This document shows, in pieces, positions 23,401 to 34,414 of a stretch of 64,000 bases of DNA (its first letter is position 1; the number at the start of each line of letters is the position of its first letter). The DNA is from Gnetum montanum. Lineage: Eukaryota; Streptophyta; Gnetopsida; Gnetales; Gnetaceae. The notes under the pieces are model-generated. The model had not been told where the DNA came from. It saw only the letters and a program-made list of their open reading frames with translations, and did not search any database. The stretch is from assembly GCA_015680685.1 (NCBI GenBank), contig MNCI01008086.1, positions 461,856 through 525,855 of the forward strand. The letters are read 5' to 3'. Both the position numbers and the translations under genes were made by a program.

Positions 23401-24937
23401 GTTTATAATGGACTTTTCCTTAATCAACCTTGGTGTTAGTCGAATTTTGGAAAATTTTAATGTTTAAGAGCTTGATTGATCACATTTTAATGTTTTGAAG
23501 ATCCTAAGATAACTATAATATCTTAATTTTTAATTAATTTCAATGACTTTTAATGTTAGTTACCTTAGGTGCTCAAAAAACAAGATTTTAGAAAGTTTTC
23601 AAATTATGGTCTAGTTTCTCCAAAGACATAAAGCTCAACTCTAGGAGTTCACATGTTTGAAGGTCTAGAGTTATCATAAGATATGGTTCTTAAAAGGTCT
23701 TTTCTTAAGAAAACAGCAAAAATGAACTTTGTGTTTGAAATAAAATGAAAAAAATGACCAACATTCAACATGTTATATATAGGTTTTACATGCACCAACA
23801 ATGGTGAAATGTCGATGGTGCAGTGTCAACTAAGCTCGCTATGTTGATGACAATACGAATAGTTGATCCCAACTTTGGTAAATTTTTAGAAATTTTTAAA
23901 AGGATTTTAAAAGTTTTGAAAGCAAGATTTTGAGCCATGAAGACAGTCATGACTGCTTAGGATAGGTCAAAAATGATAAATTTGGCATGGTTTGAAGTCT
24001 TATAAATGGTTGCACATTGGGATTTTTAAGGAGTTTTAAGCATGAGATTATATAATATTGAGGGGAAATGGTTATGTAGTAGGCCACAAAGATAATGCAG
24101 CAACAGTGCTACTAGGATTACCAAGTATTGATGTTAAGCTCTTCATTGTGGGGGCCCTAAGAACATGAATTTTAAAAAATTTTCTAACACCTTATTTTCA
24201 AACATTAAGGTAACCAATAATAAGAATAAATAAATTAACTTAAAAGCTTGATGATTCTAGTTACCTTAAAGCCTTAGGAACATTATTTTACAATCATCTT
24301 AAGCCCAAATAATAAATGTTTGCAAATTCCACTCTAACCAAGGATGCAAAAAAGGGTTGGAATTCTAACTAATATTTAATTAAAAACTAATAAAAATTCT
24401 TTGGTTATTATACATGGCTCCTAAAAAAGTTTCTAAGTTTAGATATCTTTTGCAAGGTAGGGAGAAGAGGCTAAGAGGAGGATATAAGAAAGTAGCCAAT
24501 ATAAGAATTAAAAATCAAACATAACATGTTCATTGCTTAGAGACTCATAGATCAATAATGAGAAATTTCAATCCACCCTTCACATGTTTTGCATAAAAGG
24601 AAAGATGCCACTAAAGTAACCAAGGTTGAAAGAACCACCACTACTAGGAACAACATAAAGACTGATCATTGATAGATTTCTGAAGGTTCTTGCAAATTTC
24701 ATAAACTTTAACATCAATCTAGTCCTTCCATCATTTTTTAAGTTTATAATACATCCAATTGAATAAATTTTGTAATGCAATACTTAACTTTTTAAAATAT
24801 TAGTCAATCCTATTAGATTCAATTTTTTGTAATATAAGTCAACCTTATTTGAGTTTCCCATAATTTTTTTATAATTAGAATTTTTCTACTTTATGCAACT
24901 TGAGGACAATTTTTTAGTCAGTTATGGTGGATATGAT
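23400..24937. other. Decayed LTR-like and untranslated retroelement sequence
   Basis: No gene is visible. A minus-strand TATA-like run (CTATATATAACA, near 23775-23785) next to repeats of CAACATAG/GTCAACTAAG type near 23800-23860 resembles the U3-TATA junction of the Gypsy LTRs in this window. Near 24900-24937 the text AACTTGAGGACAATTTTTTAG then GTTATGGTGGATA resembles the sequence just upstream of the LTR at 63048 (GAACTCGAGGATGAG..., CATGGGGGTA), as if a 3' LTR followed. Confidence 0.35.
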
Positions 24938-25130
24938 CAATAATCAAAGTGTGATTTTAAAAGAGCTTCATCAACAAAACTTAGTTGACATAACTTAGTT
25001 GACATAAATGTGTTGATGTAGCCTAGTCGAGTAAGCCTATGTTACGATGACATAAGCAATTACAAAAAATGCTTATACATATAGTTCACCTACTATGCTT
25101 ATAGATCGTCTTCTCACAAGTGTAGCCAAA
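24938..25130 (+). repeat. Gypsy LTR U3 fragment, plus orientation
   Basis: It starts TGATCAATAATC after a polypurine-like context and includes GTTGACATAA.TTAGTTGACATAAATGTGTTGATGTAGCCTAG, then TGCTTATACATATAGTTCACCTAC. The reverse complement of 25450-25580 matches it, so the two form diverged inverted copies of the same LTR. Confidence 0.5.
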
Positions 25131-25359
25131 CTCTTACAGTTTGTTTCTATAATATAGTAACAGTCAATGAGTAATTTTAGCTAAATTTGAGTTGATTTTA
25201 TGATGTCTTATTCGAGTGGCATTATACTTAGACACAATCTATGACCAAAAATAAGATCAAGATTGATTAATATTCATTGCAACACTCTTAGAATAGAATT
25301 TACTTTCATTGCCATTTAATTTTTATGTACATTAATAAGTAGTGAAATGAGCATGACTA

Positions 25360-25660
25360 GTTTCAAGTGTAAAATCATATTCACTTGGTAATCACAGCAA
25401 TGATATTGCTCTGTTTTCTTAATAAGGTGATGTTCAAAAAAATTCATACACATGGTAGGTGAACCATATTTATAAGCATTTTTGGTGACTTTCTAAATAG
25501 ATCTAGATCACCCTAGCATAGGCTTAATCAAATAAACTACATTAATGCATCTATGTCAACTAAGCTACATCAACCAACTTGCATTAACAAAGCCCTTCGA
25601 AAATCATACTTTTATTGTTCATTAGCCATCCTAGGTATATTAAGACTTGCATGCAAAAAA
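25360..25660 (-). repeat. Gypsy LTR fragment, minus orientation
   Basis: The minus strand reads GTTGATGTAGCTTAGTTGACATAG, then ATGCTTATAAATATGGTTCACCTACCATG (TATA context), then GTGATTACCAAGTGAATATG. This is the inverted partner of 24938-25130. It borders the point where the chromovirus-like integrase resumes. Confidence 0.5.
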
Positions 25661-25679
25661 TATATATTTGACTCAGTAT

Positions 25680-26510
25680 AAAGAATGATATTGAAACCTA
25701 TATTAAGAATTTCCCAACTTATCAAGGGATCAAGGCCAAATAAAATCAACCAAGTGAATGTTTACAACCCTTAGAAGATGAATATGAAAATGAAAAGATG
25801 TAACTATGCATTTCCTAGTAGGATTACATTGACTAAGAAAGGAAATAACTTAATCTTGATTACAATGGATCAATTATATATCTAATAAGACCCATGTCAT
25901 TCCTTTAAAATTTATGAATACTATGAATGAGGTAGCTTAGGAATTTGTGCAAGATGTATTTTAACTACATGGTTGTTCCAAATTAATAACCTCAAATTGA
26001 GACCTTAGGTTTATTTCTAAATTTTGGTAAAACTTTTCTAAGGAACTTAGTACTTAATTGAAGTTTAGTACATCATATCACCCTGAAATTGATGGCTAGA
26101 TTGAATGAGTAAATTAAATTTTAAAAGATATTTTGAGAAGTTATATGGGATTTAAGCCAAAAACATGAGAAAACTAATTGCATTTGATAGAGTTTATTGA
26201 CAATAATAATTATTAAGTATTAATTAATTAAACTTCATTTAAAGAGTATATGGGAAAAATTGTCATACCCTCTTAACTTGGGTTGATCCAACTATACGAG
26301 CTAAATGAAAGGAAGAAGATTTGAAGATCATGAATACTATTATTAAAAAATATAAAAGCATTTCAAGTTGGCCTATTTCTATTATGGACTATTTAAAATC
26401 TTTGAACAAGTTGGAAAGGTGGCATATGGCTTAAATTTTTCCACAAGTTTAAAAATCCACCTAGTATTTTATGTAAATTTGTTGATGACATTCCACTAAA
26501 ATGACAACCA
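25680..26510 (+). pseudogene. Chromovirus-like Gypsy integrase remnant (part 3)
   Basis: Text matching Gypsy integrase is found across frames: DIETYIKNFPTYQGIKAK (the CxxC of the zinc finger has become FPTYQG), CLQPLED, TKKGNNLILITMDQL, YFNYMV, then YHPEIDG (usual YHPQTDG) and the plus-strand continuation to WKKYLP/NNYH-like text. Near 26420-26480, VAYGLNFSTSLKIHLVFYVNLL matches the post-core VAY.LELPP.L.IHPVFHVS.L. It is the third piece of the element broken at 10477 and 17513. Confidence 0.78.
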
Positions 26511-26599
26511 ATATGTGTTAAACTAAAGATGGTATAAGGGTATTAACATCTATGCCTTCTTAAAGAACTCTAATGCCAACCTATACTCCATGATCTTGT

Positions 26600-27480
26600 A
26601 AGTTTTGATATCCTATTAGGCCCCCAAGGTTTTAGGCCATTGAAAAATAATCAAAGCTTGGTCTCCTTATTGATGTTGGGCATTTGCGACACCACTTCCT
26701 AGAACTTCTTAAGGTAATCCTCTCATTTTTCTTTTCTACTAGATCTCTTTCAACTTCATCCAAGCTTTCTTGATGGAATTGCCTAGGGATGGAAGTTATT
26801 GATCAAGGGAGTTTTGAACTTATCTTCTAGGAAAAATTGTGAGGATCTCATCTCCTAGACAATGTCAAGCCACTAAGTTTAAGAACCTTCCTTTAAGCAT
26901 TGGGAAGCAATGCTAACTTTAGACTCATTGGGATACTTATTTATCTCTAGGAATCACACCATCTCATTTAAAAAGGCATCTATGGGTTTATCACCATGTT
27001 CATCTTTGTAAGCTTTAGGTTCTTTGGCCTAAATTTTGGATGCAAATCACCTAGACCTAGATATGAATACTTTCATCTATACAACCAACTAGTCCTTGAA
27101 ATACTTACTTCTTACCTCAAGCTTCTTATTCATTGCCTTTAGGGTCATCAACCTTTGTAGAATGTTCCCCATAAACACTTGAACATCAACAACAACATCT
27201 ACCATCTACTCCATATGATTTCGTAGCACAAAATTTTGGACCATGAAGAGCTTATGCTAAATGTATTAATTTAGCTCTCACAAGTATGGCACATCCATTT
27301 AGTCCATAATTTCATGGACCATTTTCACTTTCTTAGTAATAGGTAAGTAGTTAAGAATCATACTATCAACCTCTAGTAACTAGCTTCATAGTTTTTGCAC
27401 CTTTCCAAGAGGATCATGATTAGTCATCCTAGAAGAAATCTCCTTGTTGTCATCCATGTATTCACTTTCGGGCACATTTA
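26600..27480 (-). pseudogene. Retrotransposon gag remnant
   Basis: Minus-strand translation from about 27060 to 26690 gives PKAYKDEHGDKPIDAFLNEM, FLEINKYPNESKVSIASQCL, a tryptophan block (TWLDIV-like) and EDKFKTPLINNFHP, the order of a Gypsy gag core (aligned to P.F.G...P..WL..FE..F, ...K...A...L.G.A..WW). Stops are present. A fragment of the segment just upstream (27190-27240) recurs at 46640-46690, so this family has further copies. It abuts the integrase remnant in opposite orientation. Confidence 0.6.
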
Positions 27481-28270
27481 CATGCATCTCTTCATGTACT
27501 TGACTTTCTAGATTGCCACCTGAGTTGGTCCATTATAAGAATTGAGACCAAGAAGAGCATTTCCAAGATTTTGGCTTCCTTTGTTCTTCTTCATATGCAT
27601 CATAATTATAGCTATCTACACAAACCACAAGCAATGAACCATAAACCAACGTCAACCTCAAACCAAAAACTATGGCTTCAATACTAAGTGTTGCAACATT
27701 CTTAAAAAAAACATCATATGACACCACCAAAGAGTCCCAAATTAGATAGGAAAGGAGGGTAGATTAAAGGTGGACTACACCTCAATATTTACAATACCTA
27801 AAAGCATAATAAAATTCATGGAACTCATTAGAAAATGATTAGAAGCATAATGAGAATGACCTAGGAAACACACATGCATAAAAGACCCAAGATATATACA
27901 TGCGCACATTCACACTACAACATAGCATAATACAACATTATCCAAGAGAACATGATACCATAATAAGGACTAATTCTAAGCTATGTTCAATTGGCCCTAA
28001 ACTCTAGTCCATAGAGAGGAATGGTGATCCAAGTGAGAGAGGTAAAGCCTCCCTAACAAACCTACATATCCTTGTAATGTAGTTCACAAGGAATTAGGGC
28101 CATGTAGTTCTTTAGTGACAATTAAGATAGCATGGAACTCATAAGAATCTTTGCATTACTTTGGCCTCATTCCAAATCCACCAATAAGGTATGCTTTCCT
28201 TTATATTTTGAGATTTGTCTCATGTTTCTTTAAGGGTAAGAAAAATTGAGAATATGCCTAGAATAATATA
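27480..28270. other. No recognisable gene
   Basis: This is AT-rich sequence with a short open frame on the minus strand (27533-27730) that I do not recognise. I see no supported feature. Confidence 0.5.
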
Positions 28271-28274
28271 TCTA

Positions 28275-28370
28275 GGTTGGTGTGTGTAGTATGTTGGTAC
28301 TAGATTTGAACTTAATACCTTTAAGTGCAATGAAGTGTAAGCTAACCAATTAACCAACAATTTGTGCTTT
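28275..28370 (-). repeat. SINE family B fragment (tRNA-like)
   Basis: On the minus strand, TTGGTTAGCTTACACTTC followed by AAGTTCAAATCTAG resembles a pol III A box and B box. The same layout is seen near 49975-50070 and, in part, at 52865-52930 (TAGGTTCAAAGCCC). It ends with GTACCAACAT then ACACACACC. Confidence 0.5.
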
Positions 28371-28529
28371 GATACTTTTCTCATGTTATGTACCTTTTGG
28401 ATTTAATAATAATTCCTATGAGGGATTTTTTTTTGTTTCCTATGTTATTTTAAGGTTACATTTTTAATTATAATTCATAAATTTAATTTTACGTGGTATG
28501 ACATTGTCTCTTTTGTTTAGAATCAATTG

Positions 28530-29180
28530 CTCACATTTAGAAAACATTCATTCTCATCAAGCACCAACATGATGATAATCTTTTTAGGCTTGTAAAGATT
28601 ATTATGGAAAACACTAAGCATGATTATCTTTGGTAACTTGTAAGATATATAATGAAAAACATTGTTATGTTGGTTCTCATGAATTACTTACATTTATAAA
28701 ACATTGGTTCTCATCGATCAACAACATGATGATGATTCTTTTTTTTAAGGAAAAATTTCACAAAGGACCAATGAAAAAATTTGTCAATCGCACCTTGCAT
28801 GCCATTAGAAATCTCCTCAATAATTCAAGAATGGAAAACACTTCTCATCAAGTATCCTACTCTTTGCAATTGAGTAATTAAGGGTTGCCTTTATGGCACT
28901 TCCATTAGTTGATTCTCTAGTATGAGATCCTTCTAGTGTGGCTATTTTGAGCTAAGTTGGATTGACTGGGCTTCGTCATTTATTGTTGTTGAGTTCATAA
29001 AAAACCAAATGCCTTGTTTTGTCATCTCTTAGACTCCATTTGTTGTTGTTGGGTACTGACACAACTAGAAGCTTTGTTTTGTTATTTCCCTTGTCCACTA
29101 ATCTTCTAAAAAGGATTATTATGAAAATTACTAAGCATGATGATTTTCTTTGTTAACTTGAAATGTTGATTATGGGAAAA

Positions 29181-29219
<39 letters not shown>

Positions 29220-29270
29220 ATTTTGAAAACATTAGTCCTCATCAATTGCCACCTCTCTCTCATTTCAAAA
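28530..29270. repeat. Diverged local repeats around a (CT)n run
   Basis: A module with ACATTTA.AAAACATT.GTTCTCATCAA..ACCAACATGATGATGAT occurs near 28536 and 28688, with a poorer copy at 29222. A second module (GATTATTATG.AAA..ACTAAGCATGAT, then TTGTTAACTTG) occurs near 28605 and 29108, with a remnant at 29436. A (CT)n microsatellite lies at 29184-29218. No coding potential is seen. Confidence 0.55.
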
Positions 29271-29277
29271 AGGTGTG

Positions 29278-29432
29278 GGGTGTTGGAACCCCAAAATACT
29301 TATAATATAGCTACACTCCAAGATATATAGTCTAATTAGAACTTTATAAGTTAGCATTGCTTACTAGAAACCAACCCATGACTTAAAGCTTTCGAATTAA
29401 GAGTCTGACTACTCGGCTAACACTTCAGTGTT
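29278..29432 (-). mobile_element. SINE family A copy
   Basis: It matches the copy at 17690-17848: on the plus strand GATATATAGTCTAATTAGAA is shared exactly, followed by TAGCATTG.TTACTAGAA, then AAGAGTCTGACTACTCGGCTAA, the complement of the A box region (TAGCCGAGTAG). The end GTTGGAACCCCAAAATA is the family's 3' end. Confidence 0.75.
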
Positions 29433-29469
29433 GATTATGATCTTTGTTAACTTGTAAGGTGGCTTAGAA

Positions 29470-30480
29470 CAATATTTCCTCCAAATTAGCATAGTTAAAT
29501 TTAGAAACATGTATAAGAATACCTTGTTTTTTCTAGGCAATTAAGAGCTTCACAGATGTAATTAACTTGTAGTTTTTCAAATCTCATCTATTTTGAAGGT
29601 GCCACAATTCAAGCAACTTGACTATAGGTACACCCTAAGACATATAAATAACATGATACTTTAGAAGAACATAATGATGCCTAAAGTTATTTGAACAAGC
29701 AACCTCTTGCTTACGCATTCTTATTAGACAATGAGCTAACTTTGAACCATCTCTCATTAGTGTCAATTGAATTAGTATTATTAAGTGTTACTTATCTCTT
29801 TTATGTGTATATGATATATGTTTAGTCACATTAATAGGTTGAGAGTTTTGTTAAGTATGATGACCTTGTCTCTTGTTAAACTTAGTTTTGATATTGAGAG
29901 TTTAGAAGTTGGATTAAAGATAATTGATAATGCTTAATATGAAAATGATTCTTGATCATTAATTTTTAAAAAGAATATGAAACAATGAAATGACTCTTCA
30001 AGGCAGCAAAGTTATTATTTGAGATAAGTTTTGTCAAGAAAGTCCATGATTAATTTATACCATTACTTAAGATAACAAAGTTATCATGGAAGTGAAAATT
30101 TTAAACTAAAGTAAGTACATAACAAATTAAGAATGATATTAATATGTTATTATGTCAATGTATCTTTATTATTTGTTGACGAATGCTCCTAAAAGATGAA
30201 CCATTTGAAAATTTGTTAAAAATGAGTAACAAATTATTATGTTCTACTTATTTTTACGTTGTTGCGAGAGTAAGAGTTGAACTGTGTACTTATACAGTTG
30301 CATGTTAAAGAATAAATACATATGGTACAACAACTGCATGGATGTATTGGAAAAAACATCGTGTTTCTAAATTACAAATTATGTTATCCTTAATTTAGAG
30401 TATTTTAAAAATTTATCATTAGATTAGATTTGATAGTTGCTTTTCGTGGAGGTTTTTAATAAGGAGTGATTTGCAAACCT
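29470..30480. other. AT-rich spacer
   Basis: I see only AT-rich text with short remnants (a weak SINE A 3' piece near 29620-29700 with GTACACCCTAAGACATATA). No gene is supported. Confidence 0.5.
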
Positions 30481-33400
30481 AACCTATAATACAGATCATC
30501 TAATGAAACATTAGCTAGCTCTCTCCATACAGATACAAAGTTGCGTGTATAGAAAAGATGGTGCGACAAAGATAAGAAACCAACCATGCATATTCGATCC
30601 ATGAATATCTGTCGAAGCCAACCCCTGCTGTTAGTATTTCACCATACGACAAATCCAGCGGTGAGTCGTGTGTCGAGATGAGATTATCCGTGATCGATAC
30701 AGAAAAAATATCCTGAGCAGTCAGGTAGTTGGGTAGAGTTGTATTGATACAGATGTAAAACCCACGGCAATTGGCACTTCCACGCAGGCACACAATTGTA
30801 TGTGGATTCGTAGTCTCTGTAACAGACTACCAACCCAACCCAACCTGTTACAAAGATTACGTTCTACCGATACTCTACTTGCTGTAACCATCAATCTTGT
30901 GGCATTGCATGTTATTTACCTGCAACTAAGATATTTCACATTTCTCATTTTCGTGGAAGGTAAGATATTTCACATTTGTCATTTCCGTTTCTGATATTTT
31001 CTCCATATTTTTAAGATCATGACTGCTGCTATCTTAGCTGCCTAAGTTTTTAACGGTCATTGTGTGGATCTACCCGCCGAGAAGTTTGCGTGTGGACTTA
31101 CCAACAGCAAAGTAGGCCGAGCAAGACAAAGCCTAGAACATAGCTGCTGTTATCTGTGGCGTGCCACGGAGGAAACTGTGAGATGGAATTGAAATTTGGG
31201 TTTGAAGTTTTGACATGAGAGAATCTGTGTTTTACTTTCTTTCTTTTTTTCATAAATAATTTTTGGGGTCTCTGTTTATCGTTACCCAGCAAATGGTGAT
31301 CAATGTTGTATTACCGCCAGTGGACTTGCTGCTGTGCTGCCCAATTAGAGATGGCACTGATTGATCATGGTTTCTGTGCTTTTCCTTCATTCTTCTTCTT
31401 CAATGGTGACATATAACGAACGGCAGGCGAATGGCGGCATTTTTGTTGTTGCTGTTGTGCTGTGCACTGCTTTTTTTTTCCGGACTGCAACGTCCTAGCG
31501 TTATATGCGCAGCTACGCCAACACATTATACGTAGATATGCTAACTCAAAATTATGCACAGTATCGGTCGCAACGATTTGTTCTGAAATAGAAAGAAATT
31601 CCAGAACGAATTGGCCGAAGCTGAATTCTCCCCGGTGCTTCCCGACAAAAAAAATTTAAATATATTCGGTTTCAGTTTCAGTTTCAACGTGCTGTCATTG
31701 TACGCAGACCGACAAAAATATTATTTAGATATTTAGAGGCACGGAAGCAAAAGGGGAAGCGTAGTAATTAAGGGATAGATAAACAGGTCCATTGAAAAAG
31801 AGGCATGGCTTTAGTTTTAGTGTTGGCATTAATTAATAGGACTGGGCGCCTGCCCGTGGGTCCTTTTGCCCTTTTCCTGTGTTGCATCTACACGTGTTCC
31901 GCTTCGTATAACCGTCGCAGTGGGCGCAGACCTTTTCCGGCTAATTTCTGTCGTTTCAGTGCTTGGACATACAACGAACCAACTTCTTGGCTTTTTTGCG
32001 GGGTGGAATAAAATGGATGGATAGGCGAATGCGAATCATGAATTAGCGCATCTTAAACAACGCCCATATTTAGTTAGGCAAACCTGGCATGATTGCACTG
32101 TCGAAAGCTTGGACTGTGGAGCCGGATAATGACATAGTTGCCACATGAATTGCGCCTTAATTTACTGCACTTTTTCTCCGGCCACAGACACAGAGAGTGA
32201 GCAACTTTACTGCCGGGTCTATGGTCAAAAGCTACGTCGAATCCCTTAATTTCCATATGGGTTGTTGAAGCCTTGACGGTTTCCACACTGATGGATCCAA
32301 GCGGGTAACAGTAGTGTTCGCCAAAAGGTAGCAACAGTAAAACTGTAAAAGTAGTCCGGCGAGAAAAACGCAAAATAAGGGAGGAATTCTGCGTTCCATG
32401 AAAGATTGGATGATAAAGACGGATAGCATACGGTGGTGGAGAAGTAGGCAGGGGTAGATATTTCACTAGCAGACATGGAGAATGTCATTCGGTTGGGAAT
32501 TTACATCTGCGAATTTACGTAAATTTCACTTTTGCGTGAGCCGCGGTCAAAATCGCATTCATTCGTTCATGGGAAGGGAAGAGCATGTTATGGTTATGTT
32601 TATGCTAATGCTATAAGATGATCTATGTATGTTGTATGTTGTGTGCATGAACGACGTCAGCATCGATCATTCTTCTACTATTACTAGTGCTGCGGTAGCA
32701 GCAACGTGGCTGCCAAACTTTTGGAAAGAGGGCGGATTGCAGGCAGCAGATAGAGAGCGATGTTAGCAATGGCTGCCACAAGCAACCAAGTACAAAACAT
32801 ATCACAGCGGCCTTTTTTGGCCTCCGTTCGTTACAGGGTATGCCAGATTTTTGCAGCAGTAAGGTGCGTTAGGGCTGGCGGGCTGTGTGATAACTAACTG
32901 ACGCTAAAAACAAAGACATGACTGAAGGGAGAAAGAAAGAAAAAAAATCCATATGGGAGTGCACGGGTTTCTTTGCTCCTCATACATGAACATGAGATAT
33001 AAGAGTAGGCAGATTTGCCGATGGATGGTGGCAAGGCATGCTGCTGCGGTGTGTTGTGTGTTTTGTGTCTGTACAGAAGACGCCTGTAACGACCCAGTAC
33101 AGCAGCTTGTACGCTAAGCAGGCACTGAACATTCGCTATACTGCAACAACAACAATAACAAAACAAAGAACGTTCATTTTCGTCTTCGCCTATTCGTAGG
33201 CTCAAAAGCAACCGCAAATCTCAACGGCTGGGCACCCACCTGCAGTCCGAGGAGCCCACCAAATTCAACCCACGCGACATTTAAAAAAACATACAGCGGT
33301 TTAACGCACAAAGAATTGGAATTTCGGAAGAAGAAGAAGAAGAAGGGAGAAGAATAGCTGCCACAGTTTGAAGATCGGCAGATGAGCTACCTGTGCAGGC

Positions 33401-33672
33401 GAATATAAAAACTTCGGTTATATGTGCATGTTTTAAAAGAATTGCAGCAAATGGAGGGCATTGTGGGTCCGGCGGATTTGATGGCCAAGCGGCTGCTTTG
33501 CTCTCGGACTTTCCAAGATTGAGCGGAGAGCAGGCGAAGCACGCAATCGCAGCAGCGCCTGATATACACACGCACGCAGGCAGCAGAGAGACCTAGACAC
33601 AGTACAGTTTCGCCTTTGCTGTCAAAACCGTATCGTGTGAAACCAACAAAAGAGACGTGCCATCGGATTGGC

Positions 33673-33693
33673 GCTCTCTCTCTCTCTCTCTCT
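33673..33693 (+). repeat. (CT)n microsatellite in the MYB upstream region
   Basis: A run of about ten CT units is followed by a (TGT)n tract. CT/GA tracts are common near plant transcription starts, but a regulatory role here is only an inference. Confidence 0.8.
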
Positions 33694-33785
33694 GTTGTTG
33701 TTGTTCCTGCTTCTTTTCTTCAACGCTCTTCTCTGTTTGGAGAGCAGTCAGTCGCGGTGGTGGTGGATTCTGATACGCAGGGTTA

Positions 33786-33879
33786 GGGTTATAGTTATGT
33801 ACTTTTGTCTAAGGTCGATCCTTTGGAGAGAAGGGTTATAGTTATGTACTTTTGTTTAAGGTCGATCCTTTGGAGAGGA
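33786..33879 (+). repeat. 47-bp tandem duplication upstream of MYB
   Basis: GGGTTATAGTTATGTACTTT begins at 33786 and again at 33833, and the copies stay alike through GGTCGATCCTTTGGAGAG. Apart from one C/T difference and the unit ends they are identical, so the duplication is recent compared with the decayed repeats nearby. Confidence 0.9.
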
Positions 33880-34055
33880 GAACGATGACTATCATTCTGG
33901 TTGATGCTGCGGCTTCGGTTTTTGCATGAGAGTTAATGACACAGTAGCCATGGCCTTATCATGATGCGGAGAAGTCTAAGCCAATGATCAATTTTAGTGT
34001 AATCATTCTCTTCCACACACGTAACCCCCGCTGTGCTTGCTTGCTTGTTGTGGGT

Positions 34056-34063
34056 GTATAAAG
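34056..34063 (+). promoter_or_regulatory. Possible TATA box of the MYB gene
   Basis: GTATAAAG lies about 350 bases before the start codon. It fits a TATA box giving a 5' untranslated region of roughly 320 bases, but the sequence alone does not prove a promoter. Confidence 0.3.
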
Positions 34064-34414
34064 TTAATCGGAACGGCTTACCCTAAGAGTTTGCTTGCGG
34101 TAGGTTCGTTTGATAGTTGAGACTTATTCAGACCCCGCACGCCCGGCCCTTCAATTCGATTCGATGCTTTCGAGGTTGAACTATAATAGCATCATTCATT
34201 GTTGCAAATTCCATTGGAATTCTTAACAATCTGTCTACCTCCTGCTGCTCCTCTTCCTCCTCCTTATCCTTCTGATTCTTCCCCTTCTCCGTTTTGTCTG
34301 ATTTGTTTTGCCTTCGTTTATGTGGGTTGTGAGGGTTCTTCCTATTGGTCCCCTGCTTGATCAGGTCGTTACAGAGAAAAATATTTTCCAGGCGTGAGTG
34401 TTCTTTTGGCGGCC

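Larger units (their letters stand above)
30480..34390 (+). promoter_or_regulatory. GC-richer upstream region of the MYB gene
   Basis: This stretch is visibly richer in G and C than the flanking 20 kb and contains none of the repeat families seen elsewhere in the window. Its short open frames on both strands match nothing I know. It contains a (CT)n run at 33673-33693, TGTTGTTGTTGTT next to it, a tandem 47-bp duplication at 33786-33879 and a TATA-like GTATAAAG at 34056-34063. I read it as promoter and 5' untranslated region of the MYB gene plus low-copy upstream DNA. The transcription start is not determined. Confidence 0.5.

Noticed and set aside
29184-29218. (CT)n run as a promoter element
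   Set aside because: It lies among decayed repeats, with no gene nearby; a plain microsatellite is the simpler reading.
32074-32466. Minus-strand frame of 130 codons upstream of MYB
   Set aside because: No recognisable domain, no convincing splice or promoter context and overlapping open frames in two other phases; probably chance in GC-richer DNA.
34394-34414. Earlier start of the MYB protein (seven more residues)
   Set aside because: The codon at 34394 is GTG; the first ATG in frame is 34415.
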